From Chryseobacterium sp. (GTDB lineage: Bacteria > Bacteroidota > Bacteroidia > Flavobacteriales > Weeksellaceae), in contig JAGNPP010000164.1 in assembly GCA_017989575.1 (NCBI GenBank), positions 1 through 6,001 of the forward strand: DNA of 6,001 bases, read 5' to 3'. A program made the position numbers and the translations under genes. Position 1 is the first letter of the stretch, and each line of letters begins with the position of its first letter. The notes under the pieces are model-generated. The model had not been told where the DNA came from. It did no database searches and was given only the letters and a program-made list of their open reading frames with translations. Shown one piece after another: positions 5,390 to 6,001 of this stretch.

Positions 5390-6001
5390 ATGAAAAAATC
5401 CATTATTTTCATATTACCAGACTTGGAAACTGGCGGTGCAGAGCGCATTGTGACCACTATTGCCAATCACTTGCCGAGAGACAAATTTTCTCCAGCTATT
5501 CTTTTGCTAAGGAAAGAAGGCGGTTACTTAGATTTATTGAAGTCCGATGTAGGAATTATCGACATCCAAACGCCAAGAATTCGGCATTCTCTAAAGCCAA
5601 TTCTATTGGAAATCAAACGCAGAAAACCGGATATTGTGTTTTCTGGTTTCGGAGAAGTGAATGCTTATTTGTCACTCTTTATCAAGCTTTTTCCCAATAC
5701 AAAATTCATCGCAAGAGAAACCAATGTTGTTTCGCAACACGTTACAAGAAAAGAAATTCGATTTTTCTATAAATTTTATAATAATTACAGCAGAATCATT
5801 GCGCAAAGTAATGATATGGAAATTGATTTGATAAAGAATTTTGGCATCAAAAAAAACAAATTGATTAAGATTAATAATCCTGTAGATATCAATTTTATAG
5901 AAGAAAAATTAGCTGAATCTGAACGACCAGTAGAATTTTCTCATCAGCACAAAAACGTTGTAGCTATCGGAAATCTATCAGCTAGAAAAGGATTTGATAA
6001 C
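5390..6001 (+). CDS. Glycosyltransferase family 4-type protein (5' part; runs off the right edge)
   Basis: The ATG at 5390 opens a frame that stays open for 204 codons to the window end. The product begins MKKSIIFILPDLETGGAERI, the hallmark N-terminal strand and GGAER loop of GT4 (GT-B fold) glycosyltransferases. Further marks are PDIVFSGFG (80-88), FIARETN (106-112), SRIIAQSNDMEIDLIKNFGI (134-153, the end of the acceptor domain), KINNPVD (160-166, the usual INNPVD hinge motif) and AIGNLSARKGFD (192-203), which opens the nucleotide-sugar-binding C-terminal domain. The missing part would hold the ExxxxxxxE-type donor motif and roughly 150 residues. Such enzymes act at the cytoplasmic face of the membrane in O-antigen, capsule or exopolysaccharide assembly; donor and acceptor are unknown. 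It starts 2 nt after the toxin stop, so it is probably co-transcribed with that pair. Confidence 0.92.
   Translation, partial: MKKSIIFILPDLETGGAERIVTTIANHLPRDKFSPAILLLRKEGGYLDLLKSDVGIIDIQTPRIRHSLKPILLEIKRRKPDIVFSGFGEVNAYLSLFIKLFPNTKFIARETNVVSQHVTRKEIRFFYKFYNNYSRIIAQSNDMEIDLIKNFGIKKNKLIKINNPVDINFIEEKLAESERPVEFSHQHKNVVAIGNLSARKGFDN

Noticed and set aside
1..6001. CRISPR arrays, tRNA or rRNA genes, insertion sequences or attachment sites
   Set aside because: No regularly spaced repeats, cloverleaf-like segments, transposase sequence or flanking terminal repeats were seen on either strand.

Overview
The window looks like a chromosomal segment of a low-GC Bacteroidota bacterium, most likely a flavobacterium of the Chryseobacterium type. 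The reasons are the AT-rich base composition, the protein sequences (a long RecQ with a degenerate zinc site, a Kdo-pathway isomerase beside tatC, a short Crp/Fnr regulator ending in an SLSRIRK helix), TAnnTTTG-like promoter elements and the scarcity of Shine-Dalgarno sites. The genus is inferred from sequence resemblance and was not tested.

Layout from left to right. A Crp/Fnr-family regulator enters from the left edge on the + strand and stops at 479. A strong bidirectional terminator hairpin (512-546) separates it from a converging minus-strand pair: kdsD (arabinose-5-phosphate isomerase, 2428 to 1469, TTG start) followed by tatC (Tat translocase, 1397 to 570). The 71-nt gap between them holds an imperfect 7-nt tandem repeat. 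A 179-nt divergent intergenic region (2429-2607) carries candidate back-to-back promoters and a + strand terminator-like hairpin with no + strand gene ending at it. recQ (2608-4818) then runs rightward. It is followed after 18 nt by a compact cassette: a small antitoxin-like gene (4837-5076) overlapping a ParE/RelE-like toxin gene (5061-5387, GTG start). Only 2 nt later comes a GT4-type glycosyltransferase (5390 onward) that runs off the right edge.

Functional themes. The minus-strand pair serves the cell envelope: KdsD makes the precursor of Kdo, and TatC exports folded proteins. The + strand side holds a DNA repair helicase, a probable toxin-antitoxin pair and a surface-polysaccharide glycosyltransferase, all in one direction and tightly spaced, so they may share transcripts. 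Most of the window is ordinary housekeeping sequence. The parts that deserve a second look are the toxin-antitoxin-like pair, the lost zinc ligands in RecQ, the substituted polar residues in TatC, and the orphan terminator upstream of recQ. I saw no clear sign of a wholly new system, CRISPR array, tRNA, rRNA or insertion sequence.
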